This document shows positions 1 through 10,561 of a DNA stretch of 64,000 bases, one piece after another. A model generated the notes under the pieces. That model worked only from the letters and a program-made list of their open reading frames with translations, was not told where the DNA came from and did no database searches. The stretch comes from Solitalea canadensis DSM 3403 (GTDB lineage Bacteria; Bacteroidota; Bacteroidia; Sphingobacteriales; Sphingobacteriaceae). The stretch spans positions 2,926,669 to 2,990,668 of the forward strand of contig NC_017770.1 in NCBI RefSeq assembly GCF_000242635.2, written 5' to 3'. Both the position numbers and the translations under genes were made by a program. Each line of letters begins with the position of its first letter. The stretch's first letter is position 1.

Positions 1-22
1 ACTTTTCCTGAAAATTATAATT

Positions 23-58
23 GCGGTTGGTGAAAAATCATCAACCGCTTCTTATTTT
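23..58 (+). terminator. Hairpin terminator of an upstream gene
   Basis: A 10-bp stem with one G-T mismatch (23-32 with 39-48) has a six-base A-rich loop and is followed by a T-rich run. It lies just before the next gene and probably ends transcription of a gene outside the window. Confidence 0.55.
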
Positions 59-64
59 TATGGC

Positions 65-601
65 ATGAACAAACTTTCTTATTTACTGATCACTGGTTTA
101 ATCCTCATTTCTTTTTCTTGTTCAAATACTGGCAATCGTCAAACCAGCCAAAATGCTTATTTCGACTTAAAGAGTTATTTTGAACAGGAAGCTCATCGTT
201 TAAATGCTGAAAATCCTAAGCTTAGCAAAACAGTAAATGACAATGGTAAAACAGAAACTAAAACTGTTCGGGATACACTTTGGACAAAAGAATTAAGCGT
301 TTTCATTAATTCGAATATCAATAAACCGGCATGGAGTAAAAGCTATAAGGTTGTTAAAACCGATACCTCAGAACTTTATACAGCCATTGACTCTGCATTA
401 AAAACTAAAAGCATTGCTATTCTTCGAGACACTAATGGCCATATCCGCAACATTAAAATTGTAAACAGAACAAGCAATGAGTTGTATGATCTGGATGAAT
501 GGTTAACATATGACCCTAATCACTTCTATAAAATTGAAAGAAAACAAAAGGCGAAGCTATTGAAGGAAAGTCATTTTGAGATTGAGGGTAGATTTTTATA
601 G
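65..601 (+). CDS. Small lipoprotein of unknown function
   Basis: A 178-aa protein with a short basic N terminus, a hydrophobic stretch and a lipobox ending at Cys19 (ISFSC), so it is predicted to be lipidated after export. The mature part is hydrophilic and rich in Lys, Thr and Asp, with no motif I recognise. The stop is followed at once by a large palindrome shared with the convergent gene at 717-2045. It starts at the first ATG after an upstream terminator, so it is probably monocistronic. The function is unknown; the lipoprotein call is read directly from the sequence. Confidence 0.7.
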   Translation: MNKLSYLLITGLILISFSCSNTGNRQTSQNAYFDLKSYFEQEAHRLNAENPKLSKTVNDNGKTETKTVRDTLWTKELSVFINSNINKPAWSKSYKVVKTDTSELYTAIDSALKTKSIAILRDTNGHIRNIKIVNRTSNELYDLDEWLTYDPNHFYKIERKQKAKLLKESHFEIEGRFL

Positions 602-709
602 AGGGATTACACCGATTTAATTGATTACATCGATTATTTTTTTGATTATAATTACACTGATTCATGTATAAAAGAAATCAGTGTAATCAAATCATCGGTG
701 TAATCCCCT
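602..709. terminator. Large nested palindrome between convergent genes
   Basis: The outer arms (about 602-627 and 684-709) are near-perfect reverse complements containing GGATTACACCGAT. An inner pair, 651-662 with 676-687, is a perfect 12-bp match built on the related text ATTACACTGATT. It fills the gap between two convergent stop codons, so it can serve both strands as a terminator. The repeated GATTACAC motif suggests an intergenic palindromic repeat family. Confidence 0.7.
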
Positions 710-716
710 AAATATT

Positions 717-2045
717 TTATCGGGGTTCGAATTTGTAAACCGGGAAGCTATAGTTATTGTTTTCACTAAAGAAATTGGCACCACAATTCTCCGGTAACGA
801 AGCTAATCCAAAAAGCATGGTTGAATAATCAATTCCCTGTACTTCGTTTGCACGCCATGATGTATTTGATAAGCTATATCTCCACAATATTTTATTTGAT
901 GAACCAGGAAGTGTATAAACCCCTTTATTAGCAACATATAAACTGATCAGGTCTTTTTTAGCGCCTTCATTTATCGGAATAAAACCTGCTACGATATGAG
1001 GTGAAACAATTTTGCCATTATTGTCGCTAATTCGATCTGCATGATACCCATCAATTGAACTACCTGCTCCTAATCCCCATTCGTATGGCGAAATACCCGG
1101 AGTTAAAGACCACCATTTTTTATCGGACTGCATTGAGTTGGTCATAAAGCCTTTATATTGTGAGCTAACAGCATATGGATGACATAAATAGTAACAAAAC
1201 TGAGGAATAAAATCTGACAAGAATGAACCCGGATTATCTGTTAATACTGAATAACCCAAATAAGTAGACTGTGGTAAATTTGTCGGATTAGCATAAAATT
1301 TATTCCACAATGCTGTTGCCGGACCAGCAGTTCCATTTTCAGCTTTGTAAGCTAAGTATGCAACCAACATATATTCATTGTAAACAGCGGTTGTACTACT
1401 CCCTTTTCCATCAGCATCAAGAGACAAATAGATGGCGCCCGTTTCCGGATTCGCAATTGCTTTTGACCAGTCAATCGATTTAAACAACTGATCAGCAAGT
1501 GAGGCAATTGTTGTATTTTGTTTGAAATAATTCTTGCAGAAGAATGCCCCTGAAACCATCAAAGCAGCGTCTACTGTACTGTACTCAGAATTCCAAGCTC
1601 GTGCACCTGTCTCCATATCAACAAAATGGCGTGGGAAGCCTGCTGCATTTACATCCAATTGAAACGAGCCGCTTTTACCCAGCACAGAATTAAGTGTTGT
1701 TATTGCTTGCTGCTGGGCATCGGTTGTCCAACCCATTTTATCAGCAACACAAAGAGAAACTAATCCAATTCCTATATTGGCAACAGATGCAGGATGATAA
1801 TCCGTACCGTTGAATACTTTCGAATCTCTGTAAATACCGTTTGTATTTCGTTGCATTTCATATACCCGAAAGGAATTTCTAAACAGATCAGAAATTATAA
1901 GCACTGTGTCAACTGGCTTAGGAGGCTCTGGTGTTGGCTTTACAGTAACTTGCGTAGGGTCATCATTCTTAGAACAAGAAGTAACAATAAGAAATAAGAA
2001 AGAAAAAATGATAAACGGGCTCAGTATTTTTTTCATGGTGCTCAA
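717..2045 (-). CDS. Glucoamylase-like (PF10091/GH144-type) lipoprotein
   Basis: A 442-aa lipoprotein (Cys24 in VTSCSKND) with a Pro/Thr-rich linker and then an all-helical domain of about 370 aa. Segments such as YHPASVANIGIGLVSL, AWNSEYSTVDAALMVSG and EWGLGAGSSIDGYHAD match what I know of the Bacteroidota glucoamylase-like family. That family includes GH144 endo-beta-1,2-glucanases with an (alpha/alpha)6 barrel. A role in cutting beta-1,2-glucan or a related glucan at the cell surface or in the periplasm is inferred. It stands alone, with no SusCD next to it. Family placement is fairly secure; substrate is not. Confidence 0.65.
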   Translation of the reverse strand: MSTMKKILSPFIIFSFLFLIVTSCSKNDDPTQVTVKPTPEPPKPVDTVLIISDLFRNSFRVYEMQRNTNGIYRDSKVFNGTDYHPASVANIGIGLVSLCVADKMGWTTDAQQQAITTLNSVLGKSGSFQLDVNAAGFPRHFVDMETGARAWNSEYSTVDAALMVSGAFFCKNYFKQNTTIASLADQLFKSIDWSKAIANPETGAIYLSLDADGKGSSTTAVYNEYMLVAYLAYKAENGTAGPATALWNKFYANPTNLPQSTYLGYSVLTDNPGSFLSDFIPQFCYYLCHPYAVSSQYKGFMTNSMQSDKKWWSLTPGISPYEWGLGAGSSIDGYHADRISDNNGKIVSPHIVAGFIPINEGAKKDLISLYVANKGVYTLPGSSNKILWRYSLSNTSWRANEVQGIDYSTMLFGLASLPENCGANFFSENNNYSFPVYKFEPR

Positions 2046-2300
2046 TAAAATAATATATCAATGCGAATTAGTTACACTTTAATTCAGCATCAATTATTAC
2101 TTGTATAATCGACTTAATTCAACCTCAATTAATAGTATTTAATAACCAGAAATGACAACAACAGAAAGTTACTACATAAACTGATTGGTTCAGGTTTGCC
2201 TCAAAAACAGAATATAAGGCTGCTAAAGGTATAATTTGTTTACTTCGAGAGCAAATATATTTGTAAAAAATACACTAAGTTAACTTAAGCAGTATTGCAC
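2046..2300. other. Intergenic stretch with no gene seen
   Basis: AT-rich DNA upstream of the leftward lipoprotein gene and downstream of guaB. It must hold the promoter for the lipoprotein gene, but I found no convincing TAnnTTTG box. The guaB terminator follows at 2301-2339. Confidence 0.5.
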
Positions 2301-2339
2301 AATAAAAAAAGCTTTAGTGAAGCAAATCACTAAAGCTTT
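2301..2339 (-). terminator. guaB terminator
   Basis: A perfect 13-bp stem (2308-2320 with 2327-2339) with a six-base loop has an A-run on its left and a T-run on its right. Read leftwards it gives a classic intrinsic terminator just after the guaB stop. The symmetry means it could also work rightwards. Confidence 0.9.
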
Positions 2340-2359
2340 TTTATTTTATTATTTTCAAC

Positions 2360-3853
<1,494 letters not shown>

Positions 3854-3865
3854 TTATTTGCCGGG

Positions 3866-3896
3866 CAAAGGTACTAAGATTTTCTTAAAGTAACAA
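3866..3896 (-). promoter_or_regulatory. guaB promoter
   Basis: On the minus strand, TTG (3894-3896), 20 bases, then TACCTTTG (3866-3873) fit the Bacteroidota primary sigma factor consensus. The predicted leader is about 25-30 nt. Confidence 0.75.
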
Positions 3897-4000
3897 TAGA
3901 AATCTAAAAATTATCCTCTATCTTAGTTAGAAACAATATTTCATAGTCAAAAGCAGTATAAACACCGTCCGCATTTTGCTAATCCAATGTTAGCAATAGT

Positions 4001-4624
4001 TTATTTTTTTCGTCCGACAAACCTTATAACAGAGCCTTCTCCATTATGAAATAGCCCTTCTTTCAATTCGATTTCTTTTTCTTCCAATTCTATAATTTCA
4101 TATTTATCAAAGTCTGATTTTATTTCATCAATTGAAAATAACATCTCTATATCTTTAGGTCCGCCTACTTTTTCGTTTTTGGAAATGTAGCTAAGGTGGT
4201 TTTTACTAAACGCTTCAAAAATAACTAGTCCGCCCTTTTTCAAATACTTGTCAAGCGTCTTGTGATAAAACGATTTAATATCTGCGGGAAAGTGTGCATA
4301 AATTAATGCAATTGCGTCAAATTGTTCAGTATTAAAATTCAACGTTTGTAATTCGCCAACTTGATAGTCAATTGACACGTTGTTACCTTCGGCAAGTCGA
4401 AAAGCTTTATTCTTTCCTTCAACGCTTATGTCAAAGGCTGAAACTGTCCAACCAAGCTTAGCAGCAAAAATGGCATTGCGTCCTTCACCTTCTGCCGGAA
4501 AAAGTATTGTCCCCACACTTAGCTTCTCCAGCTGTTCTTTTAAATAATTGTTAGGTTGTTCGCCATACGCAAATTCTTCTTTACTATATCTGTCATTCCA
4601 TCTGTCTGTCCAAGCGTCATTCAT
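4001..4624 (-). CDS. Class I SAM-dependent methyltransferase (TehB-like)
   Basis: A 207-aa protein. The N-terminal text [17 protein letters not shown] is typical of TehB/thiopurine-methyltransferase-like enzymes. Motif I is degenerate, [21 protein letters not shown], where the usual DLGCGxG glycines become PAEGEGRN, a form common in this subfamily. An acidic residue follows in SAFDIS. The C terminus ([12 protein letters not shown]) is also typical. It probably transfers a methyl group to a small thiol or metalloid compound; the substrate is unknown. It is a single gene, separated from the peptidase pair by a hairpin repeat. Confidence 0.75.
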   Translation of the reverse strand: MNDAWTDRWNDRYSKEEFAYGEQPNNYLKEQLEKLSVGTILFPAEGEGRNAIFAAKLGWTVSAFDISVEGKNKAFRLAEGNNVSIDYQVGELQTLNFNTEQFDAIALIYAHFPADIKSFYHKTLDKYLKKGGLVIFEAFSKNHLSYISKNEKVGGPKDIEMLFSIDEIKSDFDKYEIIELEEKEIELKEGLFHNGEGSVIRFVGRKK

Positions 4625-4711
4625 ATTTTTTTGTTTACTGTTAAATAGTCATTTACGGATTCTTTAAATAAAGTTTCAAGTTCATCAACTGAACCTTCTT
4701 CAAATACTACA

Positions 4712-4751
4712 CCTCACCCTGTCCTCTTCTTGAAGAATGGACAGGGTGAGG
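4712..4751. repeat. Perfect 13-bp inverted repeat, intergenic
   Basis: The arms at 4712-4724 and 4739-4751 (CCTCACCCTGTCC and its complement) are perfect. The loop is 14 bases and there is no T-run. It follows the M16 operon and may be a REP-like element rather than a simple terminator. Similar GC-rich Bacteroidota palindromes appear at about 53407-53469 and 54766-54837. Confidence 0.65.
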
Positions 4752-4782
4752 TTACTCGCCTCCTTTAGAAGGGTTGGGGAGG

Positions 4783-6066
4783 TTACTTCTTCCCTACTAC
4801 CACTTCAAAAAACTCATCAGCAAAGTACTTATTGGCTAATTGCTGAAGTTGTTGCGGGGTTATTGTTCTAACCGTTTCGAAGAAACGATCATAGTAATCG
4901 TAATCTAAACCATAGAATGAAATTCCTTTGAATTTATCGGCGTGCGAAAATGCATTTTCAAGACTTCCTAAAAATGAACCTAACATATAGTTTCTTACCA
5001 GACTTAGTTCTTCTTCTGGGATTAGTTCATTTTTTAAAATATTGATTTCTTTATAGATCTCTGTCAACGCATTGGCACAAACATCTGCACCTACTTCCGT
5101 GGCTACAAAGAAGTATCCGGCATCTTTCAAGGAAACGATAGCTGAACCAATTCCGTAGGTATATCCTTTATCTTCACGTATGTTCGACATTAACCGAGAT
5201 CCAAAATATCCGCCTAAAACGGTATTCAATACCTGCATACCCTGAAAATCAGCATGAGTTTTATTGAACAATGGTTTCCCTAAACGAATTGCCGATTGTA
5301 ATGCTTCCTTCTTTTCAATCAGGTGATTGTAGGATGTAGAAGCAACGAAATTTGGCTGAGATGCTTCAAGCAAGTCATTTTTTAACCAATCCTCACCCCC
5401 AAATAATTCAGCGATCAGTTTGCGTTCTTCTTCTTTTACTTTGCCTGAAATAATGATCGTACAATTGCTAGCTGTATATTGCAAATTACGAACAAGCTCC
5501 AGTTGACTACGCGTTAGGTTATCGTAATCTTTCACATTTACATTATAACCGTAATAGGCATTGCTGCCAAAGAGTATTTCATTAAATTTTTTACGCGCCG
5601 AAAAATCATTCTTTTGTTGATTTACCTGCAATTTCTGTTTGCTGTTTTGAATATAAGTCGAAAGCTCCTGGTCAGGAAAAGAGGCCTCTGTTATGATCTC
5701 TTTTATGATTGGCAATGTACTTTTTAAGTGCTTATTTAAGCTATACAGCGTAACACTTGAATGATCAAATCCCGCTTCATGCTGATAAAATGCGCCGTAA
5801 AAATCAATTTTATCAGCTAGTTGTGATGCAGTGTAATGAGTAGTACCCTCGTTTAGCATTGAATTGGTTGCACCGATTGCCAAAGGCTGGGAAGCATTCC
5901 ATTGCGGATTCTTGAAAATGAATTCAACACGAACCAAATCGGCCTCTGACGCATCTATATAATGCAGGCTAATTCCGTTTGAAAGTTTTTCAGTATGTGG
6001 ACGAATAAGGGTTATATTATCAACAGCCTTAAAATCAGGCTCATTTAATCGGTCTAAAATTTCCAT
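4783..6066 (-). CDS. M16 peptidase, non-catalytic partner subunit
   Basis: A 427-aa protein of the pitrilysin/insulinase fold. Where an active subunit has HxxEH, this has NSMLNEGTTHYTAS, so the zinc ligands are missing. The C-terminal half keeps the family text (GGYFGSRLMSNIREDKGYTYGIGSA) with the Arg/Tyr segment that binds substrate in the partner. It lies 31 bases downstream of the catalytic subunit in one operon. By analogy with two-subunit bacterial M16B peptidases, the two probably form a heterodimer that closes around peptides. Confidence 0.88.
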   Translation of the reverse strand: MEILDRLNEPDFKAVDNITLIRPHTEKLSNGISLHYIDASEADLVRVEFIFKNPQWNASQPLAIGATNSMLNEGTTHYTASQLADKIDFYGAFYQHEAGFDHSSVTLYSLNKHLKSTLPIIKEIITEASFPDQELSTYIQNSKQKLQVNQQKNDFSARKKFNEILFGSNAYYGYNVNVKDYDNLTRSQLELVRNLQYTASNCTIIISGKVKEEERKLIAELFGGEDWLKNDLLEASQPNFVASTSYNHLIEKKEALQSAIRLGKPLFNKTHADFQGMQVLNTVLGGYFGSRLMSNIREDKGYTYGIGSAIVSLKDAGYFFVATEVGADVCANALTEIYKEINILKNELIPEEELSLVRNYMLGSFLGSLENAFSHADKFKGISFYGLDYDYYDRFFETVRTITPQQLQQLANKYFADEFFEVVVGKK

Positions 6067-6097
6067 ATAAATAGTTAGGTAAACAGATAGTTTAGTA

Positions 6098-7333
6098 TTA
6101 TTCGCTTAAATAATACAGGGTAGAACAATTGGTGTCAGCAAAAATTGCATTGGCTTGTTCCTGGATCTGTAATGCTGTTACTGCCTGGTATTTCTCTTTC
6201 TCCTTATTGTAACTGGCAGCATCACCCATTAACTCATAGTAGGCAAGGTTCATTGCACGATCCAATAAGTTCAGTTCAGAAAATACCATTGTCGACTCAA
6301 TTTTATTCTTCACTTTTGTTAATTCATCAGCCGGCAATAACTCTGCTTTCATTCTTTCAAGCTCTGTATCAATGGCTTTTTCAGCGGCTTCTATAGTAAC
6401 ACCCTCTACCAATTTACCCTCAACGATAAATAATCCCGGATCCATATCGCCCGATACATAGGCATTTACCTCACTGAACAGTTGCTGTTCTTTTACCAGT
6501 GAACGGTATAAACGTGAAGAATCTCCACGGGATAGTATATCCGAAATCAGATCAGTTGGATAGAAGGTATTGCTTTTTCTATCTCCAATATGAAAAGCTT
6601 TATAGATAGCATTTAATGGAACTTTGGCTTTTATCGTTTGTGAACGGCCTTCGGTTTGAGTTGGTTCCTGAGGCAAACTGCGTTGATACTTTTCGCCGGC
6701 CGGAATTGGGCCAAACCATTTTTCTGCCAGTCTTTTCACTTCATCCAACGTCACTTTTCCTGCTACTACTAAAATAGCGTTCTGCGGATTATAGTGTTTT
6801 GCAAAAAATGCCTTAACGTCTTCTAAAGTGGCATCCTCAATATGAGAAAGCTCTTTTCCGATGGTTGCCCACTGATAAGGGTGTTTTTTGAACGCCAAGG
6901 GACGAAGGTTTAACCATACATCTCCATAAGGCTGATTTAAATAACGTTGCTTAAACTCTTCACAAACTACATTACGCTGTACCTCAAGGCTTTTTTCTGA
7001 AAATGCAAGACTTAACATGCGATCCGACTCCAGCCAAAAAGCTGTTTCGATATTTACAGCCGGAACCTGTATGTAGTAATTGGTAATATCGTTGGTGGTA
7101 AAAGCATTATTCTCTCCTCCTACGCGCTGCAAAGGCTCATCGTACGATGGAATATTAACAGATCCACCAAACATCAGGTGCTCAAACAAGTGAGCAAAGC
7201 CGGTTTTGGAAGGGTCTTCATCTCTTGCTCCCACATCATACAATACATTTAATACCGCCATAGGCGTAGCCGGATCTTCGTGAACCAACACACGAAGTCC
7301 ATTATTTAAAGTAAATCTTTCGAAATTTATCAT
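6098..7333 (-). CDS. M16 zinc metallopeptidase, catalytic subunit
   Basis: A 411-aa peptidase with the inverted zinc motif HLFEH (His48, Glu51, His52) and a downstream acidic ligand in NVVCEEF (Glu125 or Glu126). No signal peptide is visible, so it should act in the cytoplasm unless exported otherwise. It is the first gene of a two-gene operon with the inactive partner. A -7 box lies 26 bases upstream. It probably degrades peptides or misfolded fragments; the natural substrate is not known. Confidence 0.92.
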   Translation of the reverse strand: MINFERFTLNNGLRVLVHEDPATPMAVLNVLYDVGARDEDPSKTGFAHLFEHLMFGGSVNIPSYDEPLQRVGGENNAFTTNDITNYYIQVPAVNIETAFWLESDRMLSLAFSEKSLEVQRNVVCEEFKQRYLNQPYGDVWLNLRPLAFKKHPYQWATIGKELSHIEDATLEDVKAFFAKHYNPQNAILVVAGKVTLDEVKRLAEKWFGPIPAGEKYQRSLPQEPTQTEGRSQTIKAKVPLNAIYKAFHIGDRKSNTFYPTDLISDILSRGDSSRLYRSLVKEQQLFSEVNAYVSGDMDPGLFIVEGKLVEGVTIEAAEKAIDTELERMKAELLPADELTKVKNKIESTMVFSELNLLDRAMNLAYYELMGDAASYNKEKEKYQAVTALQIQEQANAIFADTNCSTLYYLSE

Positions 7334-7358
7334 CAGGGTTATGTTTAAACCGGGGGTA

Positions 7359-7366
7359 CAAAAGTA
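7359..7366 (-). promoter_or_regulatory. -7 box of the M16 operon
   Basis: TACTTTTG on the minus strand matches TAnnTTTG at a suitable distance from the start codon. I see no clear -33 TTTG. Confidence 0.5.
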
Positions 7367-7502
7367 AGATTATACCACTTTAATTTACTAAACAATATTT
7401 TAAAGTCTTTGTTGTTCAACAGAAAGAACGAAAAACTGCTAACAAAGCTGGCTTACCGATGGATTATTAGCTGCCTGATTCTTTCATTAGTGAGCTAAGG
7501 TT

Positions 7503-7510
7503 TATATTTG
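7503..7510 (+). promoter_or_regulatory. -7 box of mqnC
   Basis: TATATTTG is a perfect -7 box. It implies a leader of about 85 nt before the mqnC start. The -33 element is weak. Confidence 0.55.
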
Positions 7511-7599
7511 CAGCATTCTTGTCTAACGGTTGAAATTGAATTAACCGAAGTTTTTACCCGGTTGATCAATCGCTTCGTAAGAAGATTATTTTCATTGGA

Positions 7600-8721
7600 A
7601 TGAATATCGAGAAATTATTAGAAAAGGCCTTAAATTTTGAATTTTTGACAGCTGAAGAAGGCTTGTTCTTATTCAAAAACGCTTCTACAGCACAATTAAT
7701 GCATGTTGGCCATCAACTTCGCATGATCCAAAAACCGGATAATATCGTTACATGGATTATTGACCGAAACTTAAATACAACCAATGTTTGTATAGCCAAC
7801 TGCAAATTCTGTAATTTCTTCCGTCGCCCAGGGCACGAAGAAAGCTATATAACCGATATTGAGACCTATAAAGTTAAGATCGAAGAAACGTTTAAATACG
7901 GTGGAGAACAGTTGTTGTTACAAGGTGGTCACCACCCTGATTTAGGCTTAAGTTATTATGTCGATCTTTTTAAAGAACTTAAACGCTTATACCCTACTTT
8001 AAAGCTTCATGCTTTAGGCCCGCCTGAAATTGCCCATATCGCTAAGCTTGACAAGCTATCTCATACAGAGGTTTTACAAGCATTAATTGAGGCTGGATTA
8101 GATTCATTACCTGGAGCCGGTGCAGAAATCCTGAACGATCGGGTTCGCCGGTTGATTTCTAAAGGAAAATGTAGCGGTCGCGAATGGTTGGATGTAATGC
8201 GTGCAGCCCATCAATTGGGGTTAACAACCTCTGCTACCATGATGTTCGGACATGTGGAAACTCTGGAAGAACGATTTGAACATTTGGTATGGTTGCGTGA
8301 AGTTCAGTCTGAAAAACCCGCAAATGCAAAAGGATTCTTAGCTTTCATCCCTTGGCCATTCCAGGATGATGGAACATTGCTTCGCAGAATCAGAAATGTA
8401 AGAAATACTGTTACAGGCGATGAATACGTACGCATGATTGCATTAAGTCGTATCATGTTGCCAAACGTTAAAAATATTCAAGCATCATGGTTAACCGTAG
8501 GTAAACAGGTTGCACAGCTATGCTTACATGCAGGAGCAAACGATTTCGGCTCAATTATGATTGAAGAGAATGTTGTTTCAGCAGCGGGTGCACCACACCG
8601 CTTTACTGCAAACGGCATACAGGAAGCTATCAAAGAAGCCGGCTACGAACCTCGCCTACGAAACCAGCAATACGAATTCAGGGAAATGCCTGAAATGGAA
8701 GAACAGGTGATTAACTATTAA
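7600..8721 (+). CDS. mqnC: Cyclic dehypoxanthinyl futalosine synthase (radical SAM)
   Basis: A 373-aa radical-SAM enzyme. The cluster motif is CX3CX2C (Cys64, Cys68, Cys71, in TNVCIANCKFCNF). HALGPPEI and SLPGAGAEIL, followed by TTSATMMFGHVE, are the signature of the MqnC/MqnE/CofH family, and they fit MqnC best. It cyclises dehypoxanthine futalosine in the futalosine route to menaquinone, in the cytoplasm. No other mqn gene is near, which is common in Bacteroidota. The main alternative is the paralogue MqnE, which I judge less likely. Confidence 0.9.
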   Translation: MNIEKLLEKALNFEFLTAEEGLFLFKNASTAQLMHVGHQLRMIQKPDNIVTWIIDRNLNTTNVCIANCKFCNFFRRPGHEESYITDIETYKVKIEETFKYGGEQLLLQGGHHPDLGLSYYVDLFKELKRLYPTLKLHALGPPEIAHIAKLDKLSHTEVLQALIEAGLDSLPGAGAEILNDRVRRLISKGKCSGREWLDVMRAAHQLGLTTSATMMFGHVETLEERFEHLVWLREVQSEKPANAKGFLAFIPWPFQDDGTLLRRIRNVRNTVTGDEYVRMIALSRIMLPNVKNIQASWLTVGKQVAQLCLHAGANDFGSIMIEENVVSAAGAPHRFTANGIQEAIKEAGYEPRLRNQQYEFREMPEMEEQVINY

Positions 8722-8746
8722 TAAAATCATAAGAAGCTTTTAATTG

Positions 8747-8820
8747 GTGTCATCCTGACGAAGAAGCATCTGTTTGTGTTGAGCTTTACCATAACAGATG
8801 CTTCGTACTCAGCATGACAC
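8747..8820. repeat. Intergenic palindromic repeat (GTCATCCTGA type)
   Basis: Two 28-base arms (8747-8774 and 8793-8820) match as reverse complements at 24 of 28 positions around an 18-base loop. The arm text GTGTCATCCTGACGAAG resembles a family of intergenic palindromes I know from many Bacteroidota genomes. It also sits where an mqnC terminator would be. Confidence 0.7.
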
Positions 8821-8831
8821 TTTTTTTAAAT

Positions 8832-8839
8832 TAGCTTTG
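8832..8839 (+). promoter_or_regulatory. -7 box of the flavoprotein gene
   Basis: TAGCTTTG fits TAnnTTTG, 32 bases before the start codon. No firm -33 box is seen. Confidence 0.5.
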
Positions 8840-8871
8840 CGTGATTTTATTCTTCTCTCCTTAACTTATTT

Positions 8872-10068
8872 ATGAAAAAACGTGTTTCAATTATAGGTGG
8901 CGGACCCGCTTCATTAATGCTTGCTGCTGAGCTGGATGAACAGAAGTTTGATGTAACTATCTATGAGCGAAATTTTGCTGTTGGACGGAAGTTTTTGGTA
9001 GCCGGAAAAGGTGGTTTTAACCTTACCCATTCCGAGCCCGTTGATCAGTTTGTAACCAGATATACCCCTTCTGATTTTCTTGAAAAACACATCCGGACCT
9101 TCTCCAACGCTGATCTTATTAATTGGCTAGCGGAAATTGGTATTCCAACGTTTGTTGGTAGTAGCAAACGTGTTTATCCAATAAAAGGAATTACTCCTAT
9201 TGAGGTTTTAAATGCTGTACTTTTCGTATTAAGAAAGAAACAGGTAAACATCCTAACCCGCCACTATTGGTCGGGGTGGAATGAAAACAATGAACTCATT
9301 TTCGAAACAAAAGAAGGGACTCAAACGGTTCAATCAGACCTTGTAGTTTTTGGTTTGGGAGGAAAAAGCTGGAAAAAAACAGGATCTGATGGTAGCTGGA
9401 GTACTCGTTTTGAAGAAAAAAGAGTTGAGATAAAACCTTTTCAGCCTTCAAACTGTGCTTATGAAATAAAATGGCCGCAAGCTTTGTTAGCACAAATTGA
9501 GGGCGAATCGGTAAAAAATATAGTTATCCGTTGTGCTGATAAAGAGGCTAAAGGTGAGGTGGTAATAACTACATTCGGTTTGGAAGGAGGTGCTATTTAT
9601 GCTTTAAGTCCACAAATTCGTGAACAATTAAACCATAATCAACATTCCGAAATAGAAATCGATTTAAAACCTACTTTTTCGCTTGAAGAAATCAAACAAA
9701 AACTTTCGACAACTTGTAAAAGCTCATGGACAAAGCATATTGAGGGGCAATTAAAACTCAACAAAACCCAATTGTCTCTTTTAAAGAATTGTTTAGGCAA
9801 AGAGGAATTTACCAACCTTGAAGTCCTTGCAAAAAAGATTAAAGGGTTGCCTTTAACCGTTGTAAGTGCTGCACCAATTGACGAAGCTATTTCAACTGTT
9901 GGGGGAATTGCATTAACTGAAATTGATGATTGTTTTCAACTCAAAAAGTTGCCTAATCATTTTGTTATTGGCGAAATGCTTGACTGGGATGCACCTACAG
10001 GAGGTTATTTATTACAGGCCTGCTTTAGCATGGGAAAGTGCCTGGGAAGTTATTTGAATCAGATCTAA
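8872..10068 (+). CDS. HI0933-like FAD-dependent oxidoreductase (TIGR03862 type)
   Basis: A 398-aa flavoprotein with an N-terminal dinucleotide-binding motif (SIIGGGPASLMLA), then GRKFLVAGKGGFNLTHSE, typical of the HI0933/BaiN family and of its TIGR03862 branch. The C-terminal DWDAPTGGYLLQACFSMG closes the FAD site. The reaction is unknown. The last roughly 100 codons are duplicated at 14290-14598, where they form the edge of the Rhs cassette. The gene is followed closely by a small GNAT enzyme on the same strand. Confidence 0.85.
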   Translation: MKKRVSIIGGGPASLMLAAELDEQKFDVTIYERNFAVGRKFLVAGKGGFNLTHSEPVDQFVTRYTPSDFLEKHIRTFSNADLINWLAEIGIPTFVGSSKRVYPIKGITPIEVLNAVLFVLRKKQVNILTRHYWSGWNENNELIFETKEGTQTVQSDLVVFGLGGKSWKKTGSDGSWSTRFEEKRVEIKPFQPSNCAYEIKWPQALLAQIEGESVKNIVIRCADKEAKGEVVITTFGLEGGAIYALSPQIREQLNHNQHSEIEIDLKPTFSLEEIKQKLSTTCKSSWTKHIEGQLKLNKTQLSLLKNCLGKEEFTNLEVLAKKIKGLPLTVVSAAPIDEAISTVGGIALTEIDDCFQLKKLPNHFVIGEMLDWDAPTGGYLLQACFSMGKCLGSYLNQI

Positions 10069-10136
10069 TCGTAAAATAACGGCAACTATTTAAGCTTTGC
10101 TAAAAAACGTATCTTCATTTATTAAACTTTTATATT

Positions 10137-10442
10137 ATGGCTGAATACACCGGAACCTTAACTATAACAGAAAATGCAGATAAAAAACGCTTTGAGACTG
10201 AAGTTAACGGTCATTTGGCGTTTGTAGAATACATCAGAACTCAAGATAGTATTTATCTAACCCATACCGAGGTTGCCAAAGCATTAGAAGGCCAAGGCAT
10301 TGCAAAAAAATTAGTTGAGTCTGTTCTCGATATTATTGAGAGAGAAGGTAAAAAACTGGTTCCACTTTGTCCGTATGTAGCAGCTTACCTAAAGCGTCAT
10401 CCTGATTGGAAACGCATTTTAGCTGCAGGATATAATGTATAA
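10137..10442 (+). CDS. Small GNAT acetyltransferase (PF14542/YjdJ-like), copy 1
   Basis: A 101-aa single-domain GNAT protein of the short type: HTEVAKALEGQGIAKKLVES is the acetyl-CoA binding turn, and VPLCPYVAAYLKRHPDW is the family's conserved C-terminal part. These small enzymes are cytoplasmic; their targets are not established. It ends in a strong terminator. A second copy with only two amino-acid changes lies at 14664-14969. Confidence 0.88.
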   Translation: MAEYTGTLTITENADKKRFETEVNGHLAFVEYIRTQDSIYLTHTEVAKALEGQGIAKKLVESVLDIIEREGKKLVPLCPYVAAYLKRHPDWKRILAAGYNV

Positions 10443-10443
10443 C

Positions 10444-10485
10444 AAAAACCGCGGGATGTTTTAACTCCCGCGGTTTTTGATTTTA
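10444..10485 (+). terminator. Terminator after GNAT copy 1
   Basis: A perfect 13-bp stem (10444-10456 with 10466-10478) with a GC core and a T-run. Its right half reappears as a relic at about 15665-15681, inside the immunity region. Confidence 0.92.
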
Positions 10486-10561
10486 TTTCTTTGGAGTGTT
10501 GTTGTAAGTATCAATGATTGACTATCAAGTGCAATTCAAGACTAAATCGATATATCTCCTT

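Larger units (their letters stand above)
9766..10517 (+). repeat. Direct repeat copy 1 (flavoprotein 3' end plus GNAT plus terminator)
   Basis: About 750 bases match the segment at 14290-15043 in the same orientation. It covers the last 100 codons of the flavoprotein, the GNAT gene, its terminator and a few bases beyond. The match begins exactly at ACCCAATT (9766-9773). This is the intact chromosomal copy. Confidence 0.9.
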
